The translations under genes were made by a program, and so were the position numbers. The notes under the pieces are model-generated. The model was not told where the DNA came from. It made no database searches and worked only from the letters and a program-made list of their open reading frames with translations. DNA of 64,000 bases, taken from Singulisphaera sp. GP187. GTDB lineage: Bacteria > Planctomycetota > Phycisphaerae > Phycisphaerales > SM1A02. Below, in pieces: positions 17,884 through 25,798 of this stretch. The stretch spans positions 1-64,000 of the forward strand of contig CAMBXO010000003.1 of assembly GCA_945871915.1 (NCBI GenBank), in the 5' to 3' direction. Within the stretch, counting starts at the first letter, position 1. The number at the start of each line of letters is the position of its first letter.

Positions 17884-18962
17884 GTACCTACGCCTTTCAA
17901 GAACCGTGGCTCTTGCTGTTGCTTCCAACAGCGGTGCTGGCATTTTGGCGTCTATGGCGACGTCGCCCAACCCTTCGATGGAGTGCGGCCATGCGGGTAA
18001 AGGCTGCAGGCCGAGGCGGCATTGCCAGATGGCGTTGGCTTCCACATGCCTTGCGTGCATGTGTGGTTGTACTTCTGGTGGTGTGCATCGCGCGGCCCGT
18101 GAAATTGAACGAACAAACGCGCACTCTCACCGACGGAGTGGCGATTGAGTTGGTGGTGGATCGTTCCAGCAGCATGCTGGCGATGGATTTCCAAAAGCAG
18201 GGTCGCGCGGTCGACCGCCTGACCGCACTCAAGGATGTGGTGGATCGATTTGTGGATGGAGGCGAAGGGCTTGCTGGCCGAAAGGACGACCTTGTCGGAT
18301 TGGTCACCTTCGCGCGCTTTGCAGATTCAGTGAGTCCGTTGACCCTGGATCATGAGTGGCTTCTTGCCGGCATGCGTGACCTTTCCCCCGCGGAGCCGGG
18401 CGCCGGTGAAGACGGCACAGCGATCGGGGATGGCGTGGCGTTGGGTGCTGAAAAACTGCGCGATGCAACTGAACAACGGGGTGATGAAACCCGGCGCATC
18501 AAGAGCAAGGTCATGCTGTTACTCACCGATGGAGAAAACAACGCGGGAGATATTGAACCGTCAACGGCGGCGGAACTCTGCAAGAGTCTTGGCATCAGGC
18601 TCTACACCATTGGCATGGGAACTCGCGGCATGGCACCGATGCCGGTCAAGACTCCTTTCGGAATGCAGATGATGCGGCAGCCGGTCACCATTGACGAGCC
18701 ACTGCTTCGATCCATGGCTGAAATCACTGGCGGTCAGTATTTCCGTGCGACCGATGCTGCGAGTCTGGAGGGCATTTACAAAGAGATTGACCGACTGGAA
18801 AAGACGGTCACCGAACACAAACGAACCGTGCAGGCCCTCGATCTCTCGGTTGAAGCGTTTCGACTCGGTGGAGTGTGGATTCCGCCTCTCCTGAATCTGG
18901 CCATGTGCATTCTTTTTGCAGAGTTGGTGCTTGCACACACGCGATGGAGAACACTTCCATGA
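17880..18962 (+). CDS. BatA-like VWA-domain membrane protein
   Basis: A 360-residue aerotolerance-type protein. It has the N-terminal FQEPWLLLLLPTAVLAFW helix, a second span at about 57-72, and a von Willebrand factor A domain with an intact MIDAS (Asp94-x-Ser96-x-Ser98 in VVDRSSSM, LLTDGENNAGDI near 218). A C-terminal hydrophobic span (about 335-352) completes the BatA layout. The ATGA overlap with the following VWA gene shows tight coupling. Bat proteins were linked to oxygen tolerance in Bacteroides; in other phyla the role is unclear. Confidence 0.92.
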   Translation: MSTYAFQEPWLLLLLPTAVLAFWRLWRRRPTLRWSAAMRVKAAGRGGIARWRWLPHALRACVVVLLVVCIARPVKLNEQTRTLTDGVAIELVVDRSSSMLAMDFQKQGRAVDRLTALKDVVDRFVDGGEGLAGRKDDLVGLVTFARFADSVSPLTLDHEWLLAGMRDLSPAEPGAGEDGTAIGDGVALGAEKLRDATEQRGDETRRIKSKVMLLLTDGENNAGDIEPSTAAELCKSLGIRLYTIGMGTRGMAPMPVKTPFGMQMMRQPVTIDEPLLRSMAEITGGQYFRATDAASLEGIYKEIDRLEKTVTEHKRTVQALDLSVEAFRLGGVWIPPLLNLAMCILFAELVLAHTRWRTLP

Positions 18963-19993
18963 CTTGGACAGGTTTTCAGTTCGCGCAGCCGATGTCGGCA
19001 CTTTGGTTTGTGCTGGTGCTTGCAGCATTCGCAATCATGATTGTTGGGTTGCGTCGCCGCACGATCCTTTTGAACCGGATTGCCAGTCCCGCTTTGCTTG
19101 CGCAACTCGCCCCAACGCTGCTTTCTCATCGAGCGTGGATTCGTGCAGCGATTGCTGCACTCGCTCTGGCGGTGCTTGTTCTTTCGATGATGGACCCGCG
19201 GTGGGGTATGCAGGTGGAGCAAGTGCAACGACACGGATTGGACGCCATCTTTGTGATCGATGTCAGCAAGAGCATGCTGGCACATGATGCAACCCCCAAT
19301 CGCCTTGAGCGTGCCAAGCAATTCGCACTCGATGCCAGTGAGGCACTTGAGGGTGATCGAGTTGGACTGATCGACTTTGCGGGTGTGCCTGCCGTGCGTA
19401 CGCCGCTCACTCTGAATTACGCTGCCTTTCGTCAAGCGGTGCAGGACCTCGAACCCAAGGCTGCGTTGCGCGGCGGCAGCATGCTTGGCGATGCCATTCG
19501 CATGGCCTCCAATAGTTTTCCGGTTGAACACAAAGGTGCCAAGGCAATCATTGTCTTGAGCGACGGCGAAGACATGGACAGCAATCCGGTCGAAGCGGCG
19601 AGGGTTGCCTTTGCGGACAACGGCGTGCGTGTGTTCACGGTTGGAATCGGTGACCCCCGCGATGGAGCGCGAATTCCTTTGGTCGGCCAAGACAACCAGA
19701 GTCGCTTTCTTGTTCACGAAGGGCAGGAAGTGTGGTCCAAGATGAATCCAGATTCCTTGCGAGACATTGCTCTGGCCGGTGGCGGTGCCTTTGTGCCGGC
19801 CGGCACCGCTCAAATCGATATGGCTGCGGTCTATCGCGATTCGCTGGGATCGCTCGATCGAATCGACCAGGAGGCCGGTGTCATCAAGCGGCAGACGCCG
19901 AGGTTTCAATGGTTTGCTGGGGCCGCCCTGCTTCTTCTCATCCTCGAAGGTTTGATCACCGATCGAGGGCATATGAAAGCGAGTGCGCCGTAA
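18959..19993 (+). CDS. BatB-like VWA-domain membrane protein
   Basis: The second VWA protein of the operon, 344 residues. Two N-terminal membrane helices (about 14-31 and 61-77) precede a VWA domain with MIDAS Asp101-x-Ser103-x-Ser105 in VIDVSKSMLA and the metal-site strand IIVLSDGEDMDSN near 200. One C-terminal span (about 316-332) follows. The start is the ATG in the ATGA overlap with batA; longer readings upstream lie inside batA and are not credible. BatA and BatB are distant paralogues here, as in Bacteroidetes. Confidence 0.93.
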   Translation: MTWTGFQFAQPMSALWFVLVLAAFAIMIVGLRRRTILLNRIASPALLAQLAPTLLSHRAWIRAAIAALALAVLVLSMMDPRWGMQVEQVQRHGLDAIFVIDVSKSMLAHDATPNRLERAKQFALDASEALEGDRVGLIDFAGVPAVRTPLTLNYAAFRQAVQDLEPKAALRGGSMLGDAIRMASNSFPVEHKGAKAIIVLSDGEDMDSNPVEAARVAFADNGVRVFTVGIGDPRDGARIPLVGQDNQSRFLVHEGQEVWSKMNPDSLRDIALAGGGAFVPAGTAQIDMAAVYRDSLGSLDRIDQEAGVIKRQTPRFQWFAGAALLLLILEGLITDRGHMKASAP

Positions 19994-21382
19994 ATGTTCC
20001 TTCTCGCTTCCGATCTCCTTGGCGTGAGCCTCTGGGCAAGTGTTCTTGTCATTGGACAGCAGACGGCTCCAATTCAGCCACCCTCCACACAGCCCGCAAC
20101 GGCTGCGGCGCACGCGGTCAGTCCTTCGCAATCGGCGGTGCGCCTCCCCGATGAAATGATTGCACCGAAGGCACTTCCGTTGAATGAGGATGTTCTTTCT
20201 GACGACAACGCTTCGCCCCCCCGCCCGTTTGATGCAGCCGCCTTTCGAAGCGCGGTGCAGCAAGCCAATGCTGCGATGCGTTCAAACGAATGGGCCCAAG
20301 CCGCTTCGCATCTCAATGAGGCGCTCGCAATCAAACCGGATTCCAAGGAAGTGGCCTACAACCTCGGCGTTGCTGAGTTTCAGCAAGGCAAGTTTCCTGA
20401 CGCTCAAAAAGCGTTTCAACAAAGCGGGCAGAATTCCACTGCGGACTTGGCCGCCCGCAGCATGTACAACCAAGGCAATTCCATTTACGCGGATGCCATG
20501 AGCAAGCTTCCGGCACTTCCTCCGCAAGCGGATCCAAACCATCCAAAAGCGGCCACACAGCATCAAACTCCGCCGATTCCTGCTGAGGAACTGAGTCAGG
20601 CAGTGCAGCAGGTTGATCGGGCGCTGACACATTTTAAGGATGCGGCGGCAGCCAACCCCGACGACGAGGATAGCGCCGCAAACGCTGAAACTTCACTCAA
20701 ACTTTTGAAGGAACTCAAGGAACTTCAACAGCAACAACAGCAGCAGCAACAACAGCAGAAAGACCAACAGCCACAGGAACAGAAACAAGATCCAAAGCAA
20801 GACAAGAGTCAACAACAAAGTCAGGATGATTCACAAGACAAGGCTCAGCAGCCGCCAGAGGATCAGCAGCAAGATCAAAAGCAAGATCAGAAGCAGAAGC
20901 AACAAGACAAACAATCCGATCAACAACAGCCGTCGCAAGGCCAGAGCGGTCAGAGCAATCCGCAAGACAAAGAAGAACCACAACAGAGTCAGGACCCTCA
21001 GCAGAGCAAGGATCAGCCACAGCAGAAACCATCCAAGGAACAAGAGAAGGAACAGCAAGAACAGCAGCGTCAGCAAAGTCAGAAGGATCAGAAAGGGCAG
21101 CAAGATCACAAGGACCAGCAAGACCCGCAAGATCAGCAGAATCAGAAGGGTCAGCAGGACAAAAAAGATCAGCCCCAACAACAAACCCAACCACCGCAGG
21201 ATTCAACCAAACAATCGCAATCCAATCCGCAAGGCTCTGCAGAGCCAACAGATGCCCCGCTGAGCCAAAGTCAGGTGAATCAATTGCTCCAAGTTGTCCG
21301 CGACAAAGAGAGCCAACGGATTTCGGACAAAAAAGCGCAACAGAGTCGAATTCGCCCAACCCCTGTCTCGCGTGACTGGTAA
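19994..21382 (+). CDS. BatC-like TPR protein with a long Q/D/K-rich low-complexity region
   Basis: A 462-residue exported or anchored protein. An N-terminal hydrophobic segment is followed by TPR repeats at about 78-165 (AASHLNEALAIKPDSKEVAY and the following pair). From about residue 242 to 420 the sequence is almost only Gln, Asp, Lys, Pro and Ser, beginning with a run of about 12 Gln. The extreme C-terminus VSRDW matches the conserved -DW ending of BatC proteins. The ATG directly abuts the batB stop. The low-complexity stretch (about 20725-21260) is built from CAG/CAA/GAT/AAG codons and may vary in length between strains. BatC is thought to scaffold BatB. Confidence 0.85.
   Translation: MFLLASDLLGVSLWASVLVIGQQTAPIQPPSTQPATAAAHAVSPSQSAVRLPDEMIAPKALPLNEDVLSDDNASPPRPFDAAAFRSAVQQANAAMRSNEWAQAASHLNEALAIKPDSKEVAYNLGVAEFQQGKFPDAQKAFQQSGQNSTADLAARSMYNQGNSIYADAMSKLPALPPQADPNHPKAATQHQTPPIPAEELSQAVQQVDRALTHFKDAAAANPDDEDSAANAETSLKLLKELKELQQQQQQQQQQQKDQQPQEQKQDPKQDKSQQQSQDDSQDKAQQPPEDQQQDQKQDQKQKQQDKQSDQQQPSQGQSGQSNPQDKEEPQQSQDPQQSKDQPQQKPSKEQEKEQQEQQRQQSQKDQKGQQDHKDQQDPQDQQNQKGQQDKKDQPQQQTQPPQDSTKQSQSNPQGSAEPTDAPLSQSQVNQLLQVVRDKESQRISDKKAQQSRIRPTPVSRDW
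20725..21260 (+). repeat. Q/D/K-codon low-complexity DNA inside batC
   Basis: About 535 nt of short, imperfect repeats of CAG, CAA, GAT/GAC and AAG codons encode the disordered part of BatC. It begins with an uninterrupted Gln-codon run at about 20725-20760. The mixed CAA/CAG use suggests selection for glutamine, not recent slippage alone. Confidence 0.7.
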
Positions 21383-21388
21383 TACCCT

Positions 21389-23230
21389 GTGAACCACCCC
21401 ATGCCACGATGGATCGCACTGCTGATGTCCGTTGCGTTCTGCTCTGCGTCACTAGCGCAGTCCGTCGAATTTCGTTTGAACGATCGAGCCGGATGGGTTG
21501 GCAGCCCATTGATCATGGAGGTTGAAGTCAATGGTGCAGGCAATGAAGGTGCACCAACGGTGGCAGCGAGCGAAGACTTTGAAAGCAAAATTGACCCAAC
21601 CCCTCGCCGCATGGAGTGGCGACAAAGCATCAATGGCCGCGCGACCAGCCGAAGCACCCTCACCTACCGCGTCGAATTCATCCCAAAGCGGGATGGACCA
21701 CTCCAGATTCCAATCGTTGAACTGAAAGGTGGTGGCAAGACTTGGCGAAGCACCGCTGAAATCGTGACGATTGCAAAGTCGACCGCCTCCGAATCGCTTC
21801 GCCTTGAAATTCAGACCGTTCCGCCTTCTCCATGGGTTGGGCAAAGCGTTGAACTCACGCTTCGCATTCTGGTCCGGCCATTCACAAGTGCGCAGCACGG
21901 TGTCACATTGGATGAAGGCCAAATGTGGCGGCTGATCGATGAGGCCGCCTGCACATGGGGCGTGCTGGAGGCACGAAGGCGAGAACTCATGCAAACCAAT
22001 CGCCGCCCTGTGGGGCATGAAGAAATCATCGACGGGCAGAAATGGCTCGTCTTTGAACTTGGCAAACCGTTCATTCCAACTGCTCCTGGCCCGATGGATC
22101 TTGGGGATTTGCGTGTCGCATGGAATTACCCAACTGGCATCACCGTTGGGCGAGATTTCTTCGGCTCACCAGAACTTTCCCTCAGCGGTGTTCGCACGGT
22201 CACCGCTTCAATTCCATCCGTTCGCGTGAAGGCGAGAGCCCTTCCGGATGCCGGGAAACCGGCTTCATTTCGCGGCGCCGTGGGTGAGTTTGAAGTCCGT
22301 ACCAGCGCTCGACCCTCTGAAGTTGCCGTCGGCGACCCGATCACTCTCAGCGTGGCCATCGTGGATCTCAGTAAGGGCGGCAATGAACTCACAACTCTGC
22401 AACCACCACCCATTGATCAGGCGTCGCTCGGCGGTGCCTTTCGCGTGCCGACCGACCCACTCGCTGGAACAGTGGATGGCAGCGTAAAATCCTTTACGCA
22501 AACCATTCGCCCGACCTCTGCGGACCTGAAACAGATTCCGCCAATTGAATTTTCGTACTTTGATCCAACCAAGGGGGCGTATGCCACCGCGCGATCTCAG
22601 CCGATTCCAATTCGCGTGAGCCCCTCTGAACTTCTTGCTGGACATCAAATCGAGCGAAGTGTTTCGTCCGCAGTTGCTGGGAACAACTCCGCCACAACGC
22701 TGACAGAAGTCGAAGGCGGATTGGTGGCCAATGCCGCACCAACGGAAGAATTGCTGGAGGACCAGCGGCTTGTTTTTGGAGCGGGCACCGTCGCACTCTT
22801 TGCACTTCCGCCACTCTGCGCTCTCGCTGCACTCCTTCTGCGTTCTCACCGCGATCGTCGCGGCTCCGATATGGGCAGAGAACGCGTACGCCTTTCCACA
22901 CGCAAGGCCGCCGCAGCCATCGCCGCAGCACCAGATGTGGCTGGAATCAACGCTGCTCTCTACACATTCGTTGCCGATCGAACTTCGCATGCCATCGGAA
23001 CCATCACTCGATCGCAAGCCGTACATCTGGCACAGCAGGCTGGAGCCGATGCCACATTGTGCGATGCGCTTCTGCACTTTCTTGCACAGGGTGAACGAGC
23101 CGTCTTTGCCCCTCTCCACAATCAGGCGAATTCGTCCCTTCAACTTGAGGCGCAGGCCTTACTGGTGCAACTGGATCGCCTTCAATGGAAACGCCGTGTC
23201 GCCGATGTATTAGAGGAAGACGCCGCATGA
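21389..23230 (+). CDS. BatD-like protein (oxygen tolerance family)
   Basis: A 613-residue exported protein. The signal peptide ends in ASLAQ (about residue 24 from the GTG). Two or three Ig-like beta-sandwich domains follow (about 25-450) with BatD-type segments VEFRLNDRAGWVGSPLIMEV and LTYRVEFIPKRDGPLQIP. A membrane span lies at about 469-487 (VALFALPPLCALAALLL), and a short cytoplasmic helical tail ends the protein. The start may be the GTG at 21389 or the ATG at 21401; both leave the signal peptide intact. It overlaps batE by 4 bp (ATGA). It probably presents the extracytoplasmic face of the Bat complex. Confidence 0.87.
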   Translation: MNHPMPRWIALLMSVAFCSASLAQSVEFRLNDRAGWVGSPLIMEVEVNGAGNEGAPTVAASEDFESKIDPTPRRMEWRQSINGRATSRSTLTYRVEFIPKRDGPLQIPIVELKGGGKTWRSTAEIVTIAKSTASESLRLEIQTVPPSPWVGQSVELTLRILVRPFTSAQHGVTLDEGQMWRLIDEAACTWGVLEARRRELMQTNRRPVGHEEIIDGQKWLVFELGKPFIPTAPGPMDLGDLRVAWNYPTGITVGRDFFGSPELSLSGVRTVTASIPSVRVKARALPDAGKPASFRGAVGEFEVRTSARPSEVAVGDPITLSVAIVDLSKGGNELTTLQPPPIDQASLGGAFRVPTDPLAGTVDGSVKSFTQTIRPTSADLKQIPPIEFSYFDPTKGAYATARSQPIPIRVSPSELLAGHQIERSVSSAVAGNNSATTLTEVEGGLVANAAPTEELLEDQRLVFGAGTVALFALPPLCALAALLLRSHRDRRGSDMGRERVRLSTRKAAAAIAAAPDVAGINAALYTFVADRTSHAIGTITRSQAVHLAQQAGADATLCDALLHFLAQGERAVFAPLHNQANSSLQLEAQALLVQLDRLQWKRRVADVLEEDAA

Positions 23231-24054
23231 AGATTTCATTCGCCATTGGTTGCATTCTTTCGCTCATGCTTGCTGTGACCCCGTCGCACGCGAGTGACAA
23301 CGCTGCCCTGCTGGCCACTTCACAGGCCGCCTATGACCGAGGCATGGAGTTGCAACGCCATGATCCAAACTCTGCGGCTTTGCAATTTGAGAGTTCCGCC
23401 AAGGGTTTTCAGGAACTCCTCGACCACGGCGTGGTCAACGGATCGCTTCTGTACAACCTAGGAAATTCCCAGTTGCAACAAGGACTCACCGGTGCGGCTA
23501 TCGGTTCGTACTTGCAAGCGCAGCGATTGATCCCTGGTGATTCAAGGTTGCAAGCCAATCTGGCGCATGCCCGATCTCTCGTCCGAGACCGATTCGATCG
23601 AGGCAGCGGGTTGCTGCTTGAAGATGTGGCTGGCTGGTGGCACCTGCTCAGTCAGAACACGCGACTGGCACTCGCCGCGGTGTTGTGGATTGCAGGCTGG
23701 GTCGTTGTGTGTGGTCGTCTTTTTGTGCGAGGTCCAATTCCATTTTGGCCCTTCGCTCGACTTCGATCGTTTGCTCCGCACGCTGCGTGGATATGCGTCA
23801 TGGCGGGCGCCGTGCTGATGACAACAGTGGTGGTGGATGTGATTTCGCCCGTTTGGCAGCCGGTCGGTGTCACTGTGGCCGATGGAGTTGTCGTTCGTAA
23901 GGGCAACGGAGATGGCTTTGAACCGGCGTTTGCTGAACCGCTTTCGCAGGGGGTTGAATTTCAAGTGGTGGAAGAGCGACCCGGATGGCTGCAGATTCGC
24001 CTTCCAGATGGCAAGTCGGGCTGGATCAAGTCGCTTCAGGCCCACACCGCTTGA
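23227..24054 (+). CDS. BatE-like TPR and SH3-domain protein
   Basis: The last gene of the Bat operon, 275 residues. After a signal peptide (to about SHA, residue 22), TPR units span about 35-115 (LLYNLGNSQLQQGLTGAAIG). Two hydrophobic spans follow at about 142-160 and 180-200. A bacterial SH3 domain ends the protein (about 210-275: VVVRKGNGDGF...ERPGWLQIRLPDGKSGWI). This TPR-TM-TM-SH3 order is the BatE layout. The start is fixed by the ATGA overlap with batD. Confidence 0.88.
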   Translation: MKISFAIGCILSLMLAVTPSHASDNAALLATSQAAYDRGMELQRHDPNSAALQFESSAKGFQELLDHGVVNGSLLYNLGNSQLQQGLTGAAIGSYLQAQRLIPGDSRLQANLAHARSLVRDRFDRGSGLLLEDVAGWWHLLSQNTRLALAAVLWIAGWVVVCGRLFVRGPIPFWPFARLRSFAPHAAWICVMAGAVLMTTVVVDVISPVWQPVGVTVADGVVVRKGNGDGFEPAFAEPLSQGVEFQVVEERPGWLQIRLPDGKSGWIKSLQAHTA

Positions 24055-24096
24055 ACACGGGACTGCCCGCCCAATCGCAGTGCGTAGCACACTGGC

Positions 24097-24102
24097 TAAT
24101 CT
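24097..24102 (+). promoter_or_regulatory. -10-like element of the WYL regulator gene
   Basis: GC-TAATCT ends exactly 6 nt before the ATG at 24109, giving predicted initiation at the start codon itself. It separates this gene from the Bat operon. Confidence 0.5.
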
Positions 24103-24108
24103 TTCAAT

Positions 24109-25194
24109 ATGAAGGTCGCGAAGCGCCGCAAAGGGGTTCGGGGAACGCAAAGGTCGATGGCTGACCGCCATCTTGAAATCCGATTTGCGATCGAACAGGG
24201 GCAAGGCGACGTGGCCAATTGGATCCGCGATCGATTCGGATTTAGTGCCAAGACAGCGCGGCGTGATTTGACGGCCATCAAACGCCAAGACCCCGCATGG
24301 TGGAAGCGCAATGTTGCCGAGCAGCGAGGGCTGATCAACGGGCGATCGGCTGCGGACGGAATCACTCCGGAACGACCTGAATTACGAGAGGCGATTGCTG
24401 GTGTGGTCGTGCTAGAAAAACTGACAGGCGGCATGCTCTCGATCGCTCACCGAGACACCTCGCGAGCGGCACGACAGACCGAGAGGCTGTTGACTCGAGA
24501 AGATGAGCAACATGTGCGCGTGCTGCGCCGCTTTATTCAGATTCGCCATCAACCCACGCGTGTCACCGAGCAACAAACTGTTGCGTTTGCGACCTTGGTG
24601 CAGGCTCATTTGCAACGAGTGGCCGTGGATGTGTCCTACATGACCACTGGGGAAACTCACCCAATCCGATCGACAATTGGAAAGGCGCACCGAGCCCTCC
24701 CACGGCGAAGACTCGGCCCGATCTGTCTCTTTCATGCCAAACGAGCGTGGTATCTATTGGCCTTGGTCCTGGATGGCAAGAGTCGCGGTGAATTGCGGCA
24801 ATTCAAGCTGGCTCGCTTTGAACGAATCGAGTTGACGAATGATCCCTTCGATCCACCTGAATCGTTTGACCTTGATTCCCATTTGCAAGGTGCGTGGGAA
24901 CTCTTCAACAACGACGGGGCGAAGGGTCGCCAGATCACCATTGAAATAGTTTTTGACTCGCTGTTCCGTAAGAACATCGAAGAGACGATGTGGCATCCAA
25001 CGCAGCGAACCGAACCATTACCGGATGGCGGCATGCGGTTCACCGCGACCGTGAATGGCTTCGAAGAAATCCTGTGGTGGATCCTGCAAATGGGTTCGCA
25101 TGCACACGTGGTTTCTCCACCGGAATTACAACGACTGGTCGCCACCGAACTTCAACGCACGCTGGCGTGGTACCCATCCGTCCAGCAGAAATAA
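24109..25194 (+). CDS. WYL-domain transcriptional regulator
   Basis: A 361-residue predicted regulator. The N-terminus (about 15-60) forms a helix-turn-helix unit (RDRFGFSAKTARRDLTAIKR) similar to DeoR-type domains. The WYL domain spans about 170-265, with the name-giving segment KRAWYLLALVLDGKSRGELRQF, and a WCX-like C-terminal domain follows. WYL domains commonly bind nucleic-acid or nucleotide ligands; many control DNA-repair or defence genes, but no such gene lies adjacent here. It starts 54 nt after batE and has its own promoter-like box, so it is probably independent. Confidence 0.85.
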   Translation: MKVAKRRKGVRGTQRSMADRHLEIRFAIEQGQGDVANWIRDRFGFSAKTARRDLTAIKRQDPAWWKRNVAEQRGLINGRSAADGITPERPELREAIAGVVVLEKLTGGMLSIAHRDTSRAARQTERLLTREDEQHVRVLRRFIQIRHQPTRVTEQQTVAFATLVQAHLQRVAVDVSYMTTGETHPIRSTIGKAHRALPRRRLGPICLFHAKRAWYLLALVLDGKSRGELRQFKLARFERIELTNDPFDPPESFDLDSHLQGAWELFNNDGAKGRQITIEIVFDSLFRKNIEETMWHPTQRTEPLPDGGMRFTATVNGFEEILWWILQMGSHAHVVSPPELQRLVATELQRTLAWYPSVQQK

Positions 25195-25254
25195 AGTGGC
25201 CTCACCGTGCAGGGCGTCATGCTCCACATGCCATGCGCCGCTTTATGAAAGAAA

Positions 25255-25279
25255 GAACGCGACCCGGTGGATCGCGTTC
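25255..25279 (-). terminator. Intrinsic terminator of tRNA-Ser(CGA)
   Basis: An 8-bp perfect stem (GAACGCGA / TCGCGTTC, 9-nt loop) lies 15 nt beyond the 3' end of the tRNA. On the minus strand it is followed by TTTCTTTC, a fitting U-rich tail. Confidence 0.7.
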
Positions 25280-25294
25280 TGGACGGACGCAAGC

Positions 25295-25381
25295 GGAGAG
25301 GGTGGGATTCGAACCCACGAGTAGGACTAGCCCACTACCAGTTTTCGAGACTGGCTCGTTCAACCGCTCTGACACCTCTCC
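25295..25381 (-). tRNA. tRNA-Ser(CGA), anticodon CGA
   Basis: Minus-strand cloverleaf with acceptor GGAGAGG/CCTCTCC, anticodon stem CCAGT/ACTGG around loop CTCGAAA (anticodon CGA, codon UCG), a long variable arm (TAGTGGGCTAGTCCTACTC) and T arm GTGGGTTCGAATCCCAC. The base after the acceptor is G (normal G73 for serine) and CCA is not encoded. Confidence 0.97.
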
Positions 25382-25429
25382 AAGTTCTGGTGAGTATGTG
25401 TGGCGGTGCAGTTCACTGCAAGCGAGTTC

Positions 25430-25666
25430 TTAGCCCTTTTTCTTAGGCTGCGCTGGCTTCTCAAGCCCGCACTTGTCCCAATCAATGGTGATTTTGTCTT
25501 CCATGATTTCGGCCACAACGATTTCCAGTTCACTCCGGCCGTGCCGCTCCACCAGCGGCCGAGCACCGCCAATCAACTCCTGTAGCCGCTTCTGAATCAG
25601 GGCGGTCAGTTTGAAGCGGCCACCAAATTTGTCCACGATTTCATCGCTCAGCAAGGCTTCGATCAC
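25430..25666 (-). CDS. rpoZ: DNA-directed RNA polymerase omega subunit
   Basis: A 78-residue omega subunit, which helps assemble and stabilise RNA polymerase. The core DEIVDKFGGRFKLTALIQKR (residues 7-26) and the following LIGGARPLVER match the omega fold as seen in planctomycetes. The tail is Lys-rich. The GTG at 25666 is chosen because GGAGG lies 9 nt upstream; an ATG at 25711 would fall directly on the promoter-like TACACT (25712-25717) and add 15 residues with no conserved counterpart. It lies between tRNA-Ser(CGA) and the divergent ClC gene. Confidence 0.82.
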   Translation of the reverse strand: MIEALLSDEIVDKFGGRFKLTALIQKRLQELIGGARPLVERHGRSELEIVVAEIMEDKITIDWDKCGLEKPAQPKKKG

Positions 25667-25711
25667 GGTTCGGTTCCTCCAGTGGTATGCGGGCGTTCTG
25701 TCGAGCCGCAT

Positions 25712-25717
25712 AGTGTA
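25712..25717 (-). promoter_or_regulatory. -10-like element of rpoZ
   Basis: On the minus strand GC-TACACT lies 45 nt before the rpoZ GTG. The leader therefore holds a Shine-Dalgarno sequence, in contrast to the leaderless genes. Confidence 0.45.
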
Positions 25718-25786
25718 GCCACCGTAGTCGCCCTTCGGAAACCCCTCGCAACTCTCCAATGGTGGATCTGGGTGCAAAGCCCTCGC

Positions 25787-25792
25787 TACCCT
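25787..25792 (+). promoter_or_regulatory. -10-like element of the ClC transporter gene
   Basis: GC-TACCCT ends 6 nt before the ATG at 25799, again at leaderless spacing. Confidence 0.5.
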
Positions 25793-25798
25793 GACCCA

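Noticed and set aside
18776-20263. A 495-codon minus-strand frame across batA, batB and batC
   Set aside because: It crosses the boundaries of three well-supported VWA/TPR genes, and its translation is Arg/His/Cys-rich without domain signs.
20725-21260. CRISPR-like repeat structure
   Set aside because: The repeats are codon-scale and irregular, with no constant repeat/spacer units; they are in frame in batC.
20715-21509. Minus-strand frames rich in Leu/Val/Ala/Asp opposite the Q/D/K tract of batC
   Set aside because: These are the expected antisense products of CAG/CAA/GAT repeats. The hydrophobic look is an artefact of the repeat.
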